Part shown: piece by piece, positions 19,171 through 26,873 of the stretch
Numbering within the stretch: position 1 is the first letter of the stretch
Layout of the letters: every line of letters begins with the position of its first letter
NCBI RefSeq assembly: GCF_013201035.1
Contig: NZ_CP053707.1
Location: forward strand, 3,844,001 to 3,908,000
Direction of reading: 5' to 3'
From: Arthrobacter sp. NEB 688
GTDB lineage: Bacteria > Actinomycetota > Actinomycetes > Actinomycetales > Dermatophilaceae
Length of the DNA: 64,000 nt
Notes under the pieces: model-generated
What the model was told of the DNA's origin: nothing
The model's database searches: none
What the model saw: the letters and a program-made list of their open reading frames with translations, nothing else
Position numbers and translations under genes: made by a program

Positions 19171-21569
19171 CCACCCGCCAGGTCGGCGAGCCCGTCCAGC
19201 GCCGCGAGGACCCCCGGCTGCTCACCGGCAACGGCCGCTACCTCGACGACCTCGGGCTCGGTGCGCTGCAGGCCGCGTTCGTCCGCAGCCCCCACGCGCA
19301 CGCCCGCGTCGTCGACATCGACATCACCGACGCCTGGGAGCTCGACGGCGTCGAGGCCATCTACACGTGGGAGGACCTCGACGGACGCGTCGGCGAGCCG
19401 CTGCCCGTCCTCATCCCCCACCCCGCCCTGACCCACCCGCGCACCGGCTACTGCCTCGCGAAGAGCGAGGTCAACCACGTCGGCGAGGCCGTCGTCATGG
19501 TCGTCGCCCGCGACCGCTACGTCGCCGAGGACGCCTGCGGTCGCATCCACGTGACGTACGAGACCCTCAAGCCCGTCGTCGGCCTCGAGAACGCCCGCGC
19601 CGCAACGCGGCTCGTGCACGACGACGCCCCGGGCAACGTCGCGGCCAACCTGCTGCAGGAGGTCGGCGACGTCGACTCCGCGATGGCCGCCGCCCCCAAC
19701 ACGCTCACCCTCGAGCTCGAGATCGAGCGCAGCGCCTGCATGCCGATGGAGGGCAAGGGCGTCTACGCCCGCTGGGACGCCGACGACGCGTCGTTGCGCA
19801 TCTACTCCTCGACGCAGACGAGCACCGGCGTCCGGGCCGCCGTCGCGGCGAAGCTCGAGATGCCGCTGGCCAAGGTCGAGGTCGTCACCCCCGACGTCGG
19901 CGGCGGCTTCGGCGTCAAGATCATGCACCCGTGGCCCGAGGAGGTCCTCGTGCCGTGGGCGGCGCGCCGGCTCGGCCGCGACGTCAAGTGGACCGAGGAC
20001 CGCCGCGAGCACTTCGTCTCCAGCGCGCACGAGCGCGGGCAGCTCCAGGAGGTCACCGTCGGCTTCGACGACGACGGCCGCCTGCTCGCCCTCGACGTCC
20101 GCTTCTGGCACGACAACGGCGCCTACACGCCCTACGGGATCATCGTCCCGATCATCACGGCGACGCAGCTGCTCGGGCCGTACAAGCCCGGCGCCTACCG
20201 CGTCGAGTTCTGGTCGCTCTACACCAACACCGTTCTCGTGACGCCCTACCGGGGCGCCGGCCGCCCCCAGGGCTGCTACGCGATGGAGCGGACGATGGAC
20301 GCCATCGCCGCGCACCTCGGCCTGGACCGCACCGAGGTCCGCAGCCGCAACTTCATCCAGCCCGACGAGATGCCCTACGACCAGGGCCTGATGTTCCAGG
20401 ACGGTCGCCCGCTCAAGTACGACTCGGGCGACTTCCCGGCGTCGCTGGCCAAGCTCAAGGACCTCGTCGGCTGGGACGACTTCGCCGCCTACCGCGAGCA
20501 GGCCGCCCGCGAGGGCCGCAGGGTCGGGCTCGGGATCGGCTGCTACGTCGAGGGCACCGGCGTCGGCCCTTACGAGGGCGGGCACGTGCAGGTCGAGACG
20601 AGCGGCCGGGTCAACGTCGCGACCGGCCTGACCACCCAGGGCCAGGGCCACCAGACGGTGCTCGCGCAGATCGTCGCCGACCAGCTCGGGGTGCGCCTCG
20701 AGGACGTCCACGTGACCACCGGTGACACCCGGCGGATGGCGTACGCGGTCGGCACCTTCGCATCGCGCGGCGCCGTGATGTCCGGCAACGCCGTCGCCCT
20801 CGCCGCGAAGGTGGTGCGCGACAAGGCCCTGCGCATCGCCGCCGACGCCCTCGAGGTCTCCGCCGACGACCTCGAGATCGTCGACGGCGTCATCTCGGTC
20901 AAGGGTGCGCCCGGCACGAGCATCGACCTCAAGACCATCGCGGTCATGTCGAACCCGCTGCGCTACGCCTTCGACACCGCGGCGCAGGCGGCCACCCAGT
21001 TCGCCGGCACGTTCGACCCCGACAAGCCGCCGGTCGCCGACGACGACGAGCCCGGGCTCGAGGGGCAGGACTTCTACTCCCCGACCCAGGCGACCTTCGC
21101 CAACGGGATGCACGCGGCCGTCGTCGAGACCGACCCGGTCACCGCCGAGATCCGCATCCTGCGCTACTGCGTCATCCACGACTGCGGCGTCATGGTCAAC
21201 CCCATGATCGTCGAGGGCCAGGTCCACGGCGGTGTCGCGCAGGGCGTCGGTGGCGCGCTCTACGAGCGGATGGTCTACGACGAGGGCGGGCAGCTGCTCA
21301 ACGCCTCGTTCATGGACTTCCTCGTGCCCTACGCCTCCGAGGTCCCGCACGTCGAGACCGACCACCTCGAGACCCCCTCGCCCCTCAACCCCCTGGGGCT
21401 CAAGGGCGCCGGCGAGGCCGGGACCATCCCGGTCACCGCCGTCATCGCCTCGGCCGTCGAGGACGCCGAGGGCTTCCCCATCCGTTCCATGCCGATCAGC
21501 CCCGCCGAGCTGTGGGAGCTGCGCCGGCAGCACTCGTCCGTCCCCGTCGCCCTGGAAGGTGCGTCATGA
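19167..21569 (+). CDS. Molybdenum hydroxylase, molybdopterin-binding (large) subunit
   Basis: 800 residues of the xanthine dehydrogenase/CoxL superfamily. VVTPDVGGGFGVK, TPYRGAGRPQGCYAMERTMD (about residue 360) and LKGAGEAGTIP (catalytic Glu at 750) are present. The AYRCSFR-type loop of true CO dehydrogenase (form I) is absent, so this is a substrate hydroxylase of the form II group. Given the upstream uracil permease and the barbiturase-family gene at 40 kb, I infer hydroxylation of uracil (or thymine) to barbiturate, but a purine or other heterocycle is possible. No XdhC- or CoxDEF-like maturation gene is in the window. Confidence 0.92.
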   Translation: MTTRQVGEPVQRREDPRLLTGNGRYLDDLGLGALQAAFVRSPHAHARVVDIDITDAWELDGVEAIYTWEDLDGRVGEPLPVLIPHPALTHPRTGYCLAKSEVNHVGEAVVMVVARDRYVAEDACGRIHVTYETLKPVVGLENARAATRLVHDDAPGNVAANLLQEVGDVDSAMAAAPNTLTLELEIERSACMPMEGKGVYARWDADDASLRIYSSTQTSTGVRAAVAAKLEMPLAKVEVVTPDVGGGFGVKIMHPWPEEVLVPWAARRLGRDVKWTEDRREHFVSSAHERGQLQEVTVGFDDDGRLLALDVRFWHDNGAYTPYGIIVPIITATQLLGPYKPGAYRVEFWSLYTNTVLVTPYRGAGRPQGCYAMERTMDAIAAHLGLDRTEVRSRNFIQPDEMPYDQGLMFQDGRPLKYDSGDFPASLAKLKDLVGWDDFAAYREQAAREGRRVGLGIGCYVEGTGVGPYEGGHVQVETSGRVNVATGLTTQGQGHQTVLAQIVADQLGVRLEDVHVTTGDTRRMAYAVGTFASRGAVMSGNAVALAAKVVRDKALRIAADALEVSADDLEIVDGVISVKGAPGTSIDLKTIAVMSNPLRYAFDTAAQAATQFAGTFDPDKPPVADDDEPGLEGQDFYSPTQATFANGMHAAVVETDPVTAEIRILRYCVIHDCGVMVNPMIVEGQVHGGVAQGVGGALYERMVYDEGGQLLNASFMDFLVPYASEVPHVETDHLETPSPLNPLGLKGAGEAGTIPVTAVIASAVEDAEGFPIRSMPISPAELWELRRQHSSVPVALEGAS

Positions 21570-22240
21570 AGATCTCCGGTTCGTCCACCCTCGAGTCCCC
21601 GGTCGAGCAGGTCTGGGCCGCCATCCTCGACCCCGCCGTCCTCGCCCGGTGCATCCCCGGCTGCGAGGCCCTGCGCACCGTCGGCGAGGACCGCTACGCG
21701 ATGACGGTGACCGCCGGCGTCGCCGCCATCAAGGGCACCTACCAGGGCGAGGTGGCGCTGACCGACATGGACAAGCCGTCGGCGCTCACGTTGCGCGCCA
21801 ACGGTTCCGGCGCCCCCGGCACCATCGACGCCGACGTCCGGGTCACGCTCTCCCCCGCGGCCAACGGCGGCACCGACCTCTCCTACGACGCCGACGCCAC
21901 CGTCGGCGGCACGATCGGCGGGGTCGGCCAGCGGATGCTCGCCGGCGTCACGAAGAAGATGGCCGGCCAGTTCTTCAGCGCCCTCGACGCCGACATCGCC
22001 GGCGAGGGCCCGGCCACCCCGGTCATCGCCCCGCCCGGCGCCTCCGCCGAGGCCGTCGCCGTCCCGTCCGAGGCCCCCGTCGGCACGACCTTCGTCGGCC
22101 GCGCGGCCTCCGCGCCGGCCGGCGGCGGTGCGGGTGGCGGCGCGGCCTCCGCCCGCGACCTCGTCCTCGCCGGGATGGCCGGCGCGGTCGTCGCCCTCGT
22201 CGGCGTCGCCCTCGGCGCCCGGATCGGGCGGACCCGCTGA
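21566..22240 (+). CDS. CoxG-like SRPBCC protein with C-terminal membrane anchor
   Basis: 224 residues. Residues 1-150 form an SRPBCC (START-like) domain of the carbon-monoxide-dehydrogenase subunit G family (begins MKISGSSTLESPVEQVW). A Pro/Ala/Gly-rich linker follows, and the last 25 residues are a hydrophobic helix ending in Arg-rich sequence, so the protein is probably tail-anchored. CoxG proteins couple molybdenum hydroxylases to the membrane or quinone. ATGA overlap with the large subunit and a 1-base overlap with the amidase place it firmly in the operon. It suggests that the hydroxylase passes electrons to the respiratory chain. Confidence 0.85.
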   Translation: MKISGSSTLESPVEQVWAAILDPAVLARCIPGCEALRTVGEDRYAMTVTAGVAAIKGTYQGEVALTDMDKPSALTLRANGSGAPGTIDADVRVTLSPAANGGTDLSYDADATVGGTIGGVGQRMLAGVTKKMAGQFFSALDADIAGEGPATPVIAPPGASAEAVAVPSEAPVGTTFVGRAASAPAGGGAGGGAASARDLVLAGMAGAVVALVGVALGARIGRTR

Positions 22241-23139
22241 TGCGCGCCTTCACCGCCGCCGCCGTGCAGGTCGCGCCCGTCGCGGCCCCGCTGACGGCCG
22301 ACACGGTCACCGCGAACATCGACCGCTGCGTCGAGTACACGCGTCGCTGCGTCGAGGCGACCGGCGCCGAGCTCGTCGTCCTCCCCGAGTCGTGCACCAC
22401 CGGGTTCACCCCCGGCTGCCCGACCGAGGAGCTGTGGGAGCTCGTCTCCGAGGTCCCCGGCCCGATCACGCAGCGCCTCGCGGACCTCGCCGCCGAGCTC
22501 GGCGTCCACCTCGTGTTCGGCACCTACGAGCGCGGCCCGAGCCCCGAGGTCGTCTACAACGCGTCGGTGCTCGTCGACCCCAGCGGCGAGATCCGCGGCG
22601 TCTACCGCAAGACGCACCCGTTCTGCTCGGAGTCGGTCTCGGGCGGCGGCTGGGTGACCCCGGGCGACACCGTGACGGTCGTCGACACCGAGCTCGGCCG
22701 CATCGGGATGATCATCTGCTTCGACGGCGACTACCCCGAGCTCTCGCGCATCCAGGCGGTGCAGGGCGCCGAGGTCATCGCCCGACCCTCCGCCCTGCTG
22801 CGCTCGGCCGACGTCTGGGAGCTGACCTCCCGGGCCCGCGCCTACGACAACCACGTCTACGTCATCGGCGCCAACGCGACCGGCACCGACGCCGCCGGCG
22901 TGCACTACTTCGGCAACAGCCACGTCGTGACGCCGATCGGGCACATCGCGGCCAAGGCCGCCTCCCACGAGGGATGGGTCTCCGCGCGGCTCGACCCGGC
23001 CGAGGCGCTGGCCTCGCTGACCCCCGGCTCGAACATCGGCCAGGGCTTCGACCACCTGCGCGACCGCAACCTCGACCTCATCCGCAACCACCGCGAGGAC
23101 CTCGAGGCCCCCGCGAAGTCCTCCTTCCCGCACGCCTGA
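22240..23139 (+). CDS. Nitrilase-superfamily carbon-nitrogen hydrolase
   Basis: 299 residues. The catalytic triad is visible: Glu 50 (VVLPES), Lys 124 (YRKTHPF) and Cys 160 (IICFDGDYPE). Members hydrolyse linear amides or N-carbamoyl groups. It is the last gene of the molybdenum hydroxylase operon (ATG at 22240 inside TGATG), so its substrate is probably a product of that pathway. I suggest a malonamate amidase or a ureidomalonase (inference); an N-carbamoyl amino acid hydrolase cannot be excluded. The terminator at 23143-23178 follows. Confidence 0.88.
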   Translation: MRAFTAAAVQVAPVAAPLTADTVTANIDRCVEYTRRCVEATGAELVVLPESCTTGFTPGCPTEELWELVSEVPGPITQRLADLAAELGVHLVFGTYERGPSPEVVYNASVLVDPSGEIRGVYRKTHPFCSESVSGGGWVTPGDTVTVVDTELGRIGMIICFDGDYPELSRIQAVQGAEVIARPSALLRSADVWELTSRARAYDNHVYVIGANATGTDAAGVHYFGNSHVVTPIGHIAAKAASHEGWVSARLDPAEALASLTPGSNIGQGFDHLRDRNLDLIRNHREDLEAPAKSSFPHA

Positions 23140-23142
23140 CGC

Positions 23143-23178
23143 GGTGTCCGGGTCCGGGCGCTCCCGGACCCGGACACC
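23143..23178 (+). terminator. Terminator of the molybdenum hydroxylase operon
   Basis: A perfect 16-bp stem (23143-23158 with 23163-23178) with a 4-base loop starts 4 bases after the amidase stop. Confidence 0.85.
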
Positions 23179-23221
23179 CCCCGTCGGCGTGTCGCGGACG
23201 AATCCGGGGGACACTGGGGGC

Positions 23222-23446
23222 GTGACGTCACGACGCCCCGCGAGCCCGACCACCTATTCCGCACGCAGCCCCTTCCGCCAGGCGGTGGAGGCTCCGGTGG
23301 AGATCTTCGCCGTCGGGGACCGGGTCACGCACGACCGCTTCGGGCTGGGCACGGTGATCGTCCTGGAGTCCGCGGCCGTCCTCGTCGACTTCGGCGCGCA
23401 GCGCGCCCGTGTGACCAGCCCGTTCACGCGCCTCACGAAGATCTGA
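23222..23446 (+). CDS. Small protein resembling the C-terminal tudor-like tail of PcrA/UvrD
   Basis: 74 residues from a GTG at 23222, which lies 6 bases after a -10-like GACACT (leaderless). The first 30 residues are basic and low in structure. The rest contains VGDRVTHDRFGLGTVIVLE, which matches the tail of the PcrA helicase encoded at 57 kb (PGDKVTHDTYGLGSVV). In PcrA this tail binds RNA polymerase. A stand-alone version might do the same, but this is inference. It ends with a basic Ser/Thr-Arg-Leu stretch. It sits alone between a terminator and a repeat. Confidence 0.7.
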   Translation: MTSRRPASPTTYSARSPFRQAVEAPVEIFAVGDRVTHDRFGLGTVIVLESAAVLVDFGAQRARVTSPFTRLTKI

Positions 23447-23757
23447 CGCCCCGGGAGCCCACGCTCCCCCCGGGCCCCACCGGCCCCACCCGCCTCACGA
23501 GCCTCGACGTGTCGGGGTGACCCGGAACGTCCACGAGACCCCGGTTCCGAACCGGGGTCTCGTGGACGTTCCGGGGTCTCGAGCCCCCCGTCGGCCCGCG
23601 CACGCCGGGGCCGGCCGCCCGTGCCGGAGCGCGACCCCGCACCGTCCCCACCCCGCCCCGCACCTCCCGGCGGCCCCTCCCCGAACCCGATAGGGTCGCC
23701 GGACACGACGGCGCGCACCGCGACGCCGCGGGACCCGGGGGCGGAAGGACACGACGG
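23447..23757. other. Intergenic region with one large hairpin; no gene seen
   Basis: 311 bp between the small PcrA-tail-like gene and nfeD. It holds the family B hairpin at 23522-23574. The rest is GC-rich without a convincing coding frame. The nfeD gene has a ribosome site (GGAAGGA) but no clear promoter. Confidence 0.6.
23522..23574. repeat. Dispersed hairpin repeat, family B, copy 1
   Basis: A perfect inverted repeat with 25-bp arms (23522-23546 with 23550-23574) and a 3-base loop. The core GTCCACGAGACCCCG recurs in copy 2 at 25957-25995, and both are preceded by TCGGGGTGACCC. It may act as a terminator. Confidence 0.8.
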
Positions 23758-24255
23758 ATGCAGGTCACGATGCTCGTCATCGGAGGGGTCGGCATCCTCC
23801 TGCTCGTCGTCTCGCTCGTCCTCGGCGACCTCGTCGACGGCTTCCTCGACGGCATCGGGCCGGATGCGCTCTCGGGCCTCGCCGTCGCGGGGTTCCTCGC
23901 GGCCTTCGGGTTCGTCGGGGCGCTCGTCCTCGACGCCGGCGCGTCGAGCGGCGTCGCCATCGGGGCCGGCGTCGTCGCGGGCGTCGCGGCCGGTGGCGGA
24001 GCGGGGTGGGCCAGCAGCCGCCTGATGCGCGGCGGGGACGAGGCGACCGTCCGCACGGCCGGCCTCGTCGGGCTGACCGGCACCGTCGTCGAGCCCGTCC
24101 CGGCCGAGGGCTACGGGATGGTCAGCGTCGTCGCCGCGGGCCACATCACGCGCCTCAACGCCCGCGCGGGCGAGCCGCTGCCGAGCGGCGCCGCCATCGT
24201 CGTCACCGGGGTCCTCAGCCCCACGGCCGTCACCGTCGCCCGCCGGGCGGACTGA
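23758..24255 (+). CDS. NfeD-like membrane protein
   Basis: 165 residues. Three hydrophobic segments (about residues 5-25, 40-60 and 66-86) precede a C-terminal OB-fold-like domain (GLTGTVVEPVPAEGYGMVSV and following). This is the short NfeD1b-type protein that lacks a protease domain and pairs with flotillin. The ATG at 23758 has GGAAGGA upstream. The flotillin gene follows 109 bases downstream. The pair is linked to membrane microdomain organisation. Confidence 0.82.
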   Translation: MQVTMLVIGGVGILLLVVSLVLGDLVDGFLDGIGPDALSGLAVAGFLAAFGFVGALVLDAGASSGVAIGAGVVAGVAAGGGAGWASSRLMRGGDEATVRTAGLVGLTGTVVEPVPAEGYGMVSVVAAGHITRLNARAGEPLPSGAAIVVTGVLSPTAVTVARRAD

Positions 24256-24364
24256 CCCGCCACCCCGCACCCACGCGTCGGCCGGAACCGGGGGACCGTC
24301 CGCCGCGTCCATGTCGTCACCCCACAGACCTGGGTGCCGTGGGCGCCCGGAAAGGCCAGGCACC

Positions 24365-25918
24365 ATGTTCGGGCTAGACGTCTCGACCGGGCTCATCTCG
24401 GTTCTCGGGCTCGTCCTCCTCGTCGTCCTCACCGGTCTCGTCATCGCGTCGCGCTACCGCGTGGCCGGGCCGAACGAGGCGTTCATCGTCACCGGGCGCA
24501 AGGGCAAGGAGGTGCGCAACCCCGAGACGGGCGAGATCTCCACCGACCTCTCGGGCCAGAAGGTCGTCATGGGCGGCGGCATCTTCGTCGTCCCGTTCGT
24601 CCAGCGGCTGCACATCCTCGACCTCTCGAGCCGCCGCATCATGGTCCAGATCCGGGGCGCGGTGTCGGGACAGGGCGTCAAGCTCAACCTCGACGGCGTG
24701 GCCATCGTCAAGGTCGGCGGCAACGAGGACTCGATCCGCGCCGCGGCGCAGCGCTTCCTCGCCCAGCAGGGCGAGATCGAGACCTTCACCCAGGAGACGC
24801 TCGCCGGCTCGCTGCGCTCGATCGTCGGCTCGCTCACCGTCGAGCAGATCATCCGCGACCGCGCCGCCTTCGCGCAGCGGGTCGCCGACGAGGCCGAGTC
24901 GTCGCTGACCGGTCAGGGCCTGGTCCTCGACACCTTCCAGATCCAGGACATCACCGACGACGGCACCTACCTCTCCGACCTCGGGCGCCCGGAGTCGGCG
25001 AAGGTCGGACAGCTCGCGGCCATCGCCGAGGCCAACGCCCGGCAGGCCGCCGAGCAGGCGCGCATCGTCGCCGAGCAGGAGATCGCGGTCAGCCAGCGGC
25101 AGCTCGCGCTCAAGCAGGCCGAGATCAAGGCCGAGACGGACGCCGCGCAGGCGCAGGCCGCCGCGGCCGGGCCGCTCGCGCAGGCCGACCGCGACCAGGC
25201 CATCCTCACCGAGCAGGAGAAGGTCGCCGTCCGGCAGGCCGCGCTCAAGGAGCGCCAGCTCGACACCGAGGTCCGCAAGCCGGCGGACGCCGCGCGCTAC
25301 CGCGTCGAGCAGGAGGCCGAGGCCTCGCGCAACGCCGCGATCGCCGAGGCCGAGGCCCGCAAGGCCGCGAGCATCGCCGCCGCGCAGGCCGACGCCGAGA
25401 AGGCGCGCCTGACCGGTGAGTCCGAGAAGGCCCGACGCTCCGCCCTCGCCGACGCCGACGCCATCGAGGGCTCGCGGCGCGGTGAGGCCGACAAGGCGCT
25501 CCGTGTCGCTCAGGCCGAGGCCACCCGGGCCGAGGGCGAGGCGCAGGCCTCGGCCATCCTCGCGACCGGCCAGGCCGAGGCGGAGGCGATGAACAAGCGC
25601 GCCGACGCCTTCGCCCGGTACAACGAGGCCGCCGTGCTCCAGATGCTCGTCGAGGTGCTGCCGCAGGTGGCCCGCGAGGTCGCGGCCCCGATGGCGGCCA
25701 TCGACAAGCTGACCGTCGTCTCGACCGACGGCGCGGCCGCGCTGCCGAAGCAGGTGACGGACAACCTGACCCAGACGATGGCGATGCTCGAGAACACCAC
25801 GGGCGTCGACCTCCAGGCGCTGCTCCAGCGCTTCACGGCCTCGGCGACGGCAGGCGCCTCGGCTCCCGCCGCGACCGACGGCGAGGTCGTGCGCAGCGAG
25901 GCGTCCCCGACGGCCTGA
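24365..25918 (+). CDS. Flotillin-like SPFH-domain protein
   Basis: 517 residues. One N-terminal membrane helix (about residues 8-30) is followed by an SPFH/PHB domain (residues about 35-215: GPNEAFIVTGRKGKEV, VPFVQRLHILDLSSRR). A long Ala/Glu/Gln-rich coiled coil with repeated AEAEARKAA-type heptads covers about residues 220-420, and an oligomerisation tail follows. It scaffolds membrane microdomains in partnership with NfeD encoded upstream. The ATG at 24365 has GAAAGG 8 bases upstream. The frame extends upstream to 24311 without conservation. Confidence 0.92.
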   Translation: MFGLDVSTGLISVLGLVLLVVLTGLVIASRYRVAGPNEAFIVTGRKGKEVRNPETGEISTDLSGQKVVMGGGIFVVPFVQRLHILDLSSRRIMVQIRGAVSGQGVKLNLDGVAIVKVGGNEDSIRAAAQRFLAQQGEIETFTQETLAGSLRSIVGSLTVEQIIRDRAAFAQRVADEAESSLTGQGLVLDTFQIQDITDDGTYLSDLGRPESAKVGQLAAIAEANARQAAEQARIVAEQEIAVSQRQLALKQAEIKAETDAAQAQAAAAGPLAQADRDQAILTEQEKVAVRQAALKERQLDTEVRKPADAARYRVEQEAEASRNAAIAEAEARKAASIAAAQADAEKARLTGESEKARRSALADADAIEGSRRGEADKALRVAQAEATRAEGEAQASAILATGQAEAEAMNKRADAFARYNEAAVLQMLVEVLPQVAREVAAPMAAIDKLTVVSTDGAAALPKQVTDNLTQTMAMLENTTGVDLQALLQRFTASATAGASAPAATDGEVVRSEASPTA

Positions 25919-25934
25919 TGCATCCGCACCCCGA

Positions 25935-25995
25935 CTTCTCGGGGTGACCCCGAGAAGTCCACGAGACCCCGCCTCCGAGCCGGGGTCTCGTGGAC
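25935..25995. repeat. Dispersed hairpin repeat, family B, copy 2
   Basis: Two adjoining perfect inverted repeats: 25935-25944 with 25948-25957, and 25957-25971 with 25981-25995. The second arm pair is the same 15-base core (GTCCACGAGACCCCG) as copy 1 at 23522-23574. Only one of the two hairpins can extend fully at a time. It lies just after the flotillin stop and probably terminates transcription. Confidence 0.8.
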
Positions 25996-26059
25996 GTTCC
26001 GGGGTGTCGGGCGGAGCGGGCACGGATTCCTCCCGGTCCGCAGCACCTAGGCTGCCCGG

Positions 26060-26764
26060 ATGGGGCGGAGGGTGCTGCGGTGGTCGGTCGGCGTCGTCGT
26101 CGTGCTGGCGCTCGTCGTCGTGGCCGGCTGGGCCGGCTTCCGCTGGGTGCTCCCCGGCTACCGGCCCGGCCTGGCGGCGGGCGAGCGCTACGGCATCGAC
26201 GTCTCCGCGCACCAGGGGCCCGTCGACTGGGCCGCGGTGGCGGCCGACGACGTCGACGCCGTCTACCTCAAGGCCAGCGAGGGCGGCACGTTCGAGGACC
26301 CGCGCTTCGCGGAGAACTGGGCCGGGGCGCGGGCGGCCGGCCTCGAGGTCGGCGCGTACCACTTCTTCACGCTCTGCAAGGACGGCGACGAGCAGGCGCG
26401 CAACCTCCTGGGCCGCCTGCGCGAGGTCGGCGCGGACGACACCGCGCTCCCGCCGGTGGTCGACCTCGAGCTGAGCGGCAACTGCGCCGCCCGTCCGGCG
26501 CCGGAGGTCGTCGAGCAGCGGCTGACCGACCTCGTCGTGGCGCTCGAGCGCGACACCGGGCAGCGCGTCACCCTCTACGCCCTCGACGACTTCACGAGCC
26601 GCTACCCGCTGCCGGAGGACCTGCGCGAGCGCGAGCGGTGGGAGCGGCGCCTGCTCCTGCGCCCCTCGAGCGACGGCTGGGCCTGGTGGCAGGTGAGCAG
26701 CCGGGCGCGCATCGACGGCATCGACGGCCCGGTCGACCTCGACGTCGTCGCCGCGCGTCCCTGA
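26060..26764 (+). CDS. Glycosyl hydrolase family 25 (lysozyme-type) protein
   Basis: 234 residues. An N-terminal signal-anchor helix (residues about 8-28) is followed by a GH25 domain with GIDVSAHQGPVDW, YLKASEGG, GAYHFFTLCKDG and PPVVDLELSG, which contain the catalytic acidic residues. It should cleave the glycan strand of peptidoglycan outside the membrane. A -10-like TAGGCT at 26048-26053 lies 6 bases before the ATG, so the transcript is probably leaderless. It stands alone between repeat B copy 2 and the HyuA promoter. Confidence 0.9.
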   Translation: MGRRVLRWSVGVVVVLALVVVAGWAGFRWVLPGYRPGLAAGERYGIDVSAHQGPVDWAAVAADDVDAVYLKASEGGTFEDPRFAENWAGARAAGLEVGAYHFFTLCKDGDEQARNLLGRLREVGADDTALPPVVDLELSGNCAARPAPEVVEQRLTDLVVALERDTGQRVTLYALDDFTSRYPLPEDLRERERWERRLLLRPSSDGWAWWQVSSRARIDGIDGPVDLDVVAARP

Positions 26765-26786
26765 ACCCGCATCGGCCCCCCATCTC

Positions 26787-26866
26787 GCTTGGCGAGGATG
26801 GCCGTCGAATCGGCGTTCCGTCGGCAGCATCTGCCAACGCGGGGGCCACCCCCGGACGGGTTTGAT
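26787..26866 (+). promoter_or_regulatory. Candidate PucR operators and leaderless promoter of hyuAB
   Basis: An inverted repeat has left half CGTCGGCAG at 26819-26827, a 3-base centre, and right half CTGCCAACG at 26831-26839 (centre 26829). A degenerate copy is centred 32 bp upstream at 26797 (core TTGGC). A -10-like TTTGAT at 26861-26866 lies 32 bp after centre 26829 and 7 bases before the HyuA ATG. Confidence 0.65.
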
Positions 26867-26873
26867 CGTCCCC

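Noticed and set aside
17792..21569. Aerobic CO dehydrogenase (CoxMSL)
   Set aside because: Gene order and a CoxG-like gene resemble it, but the large subunit lacks the AYRCSFR-type active-site loop of form I enzymes, and no maturation genes follow.
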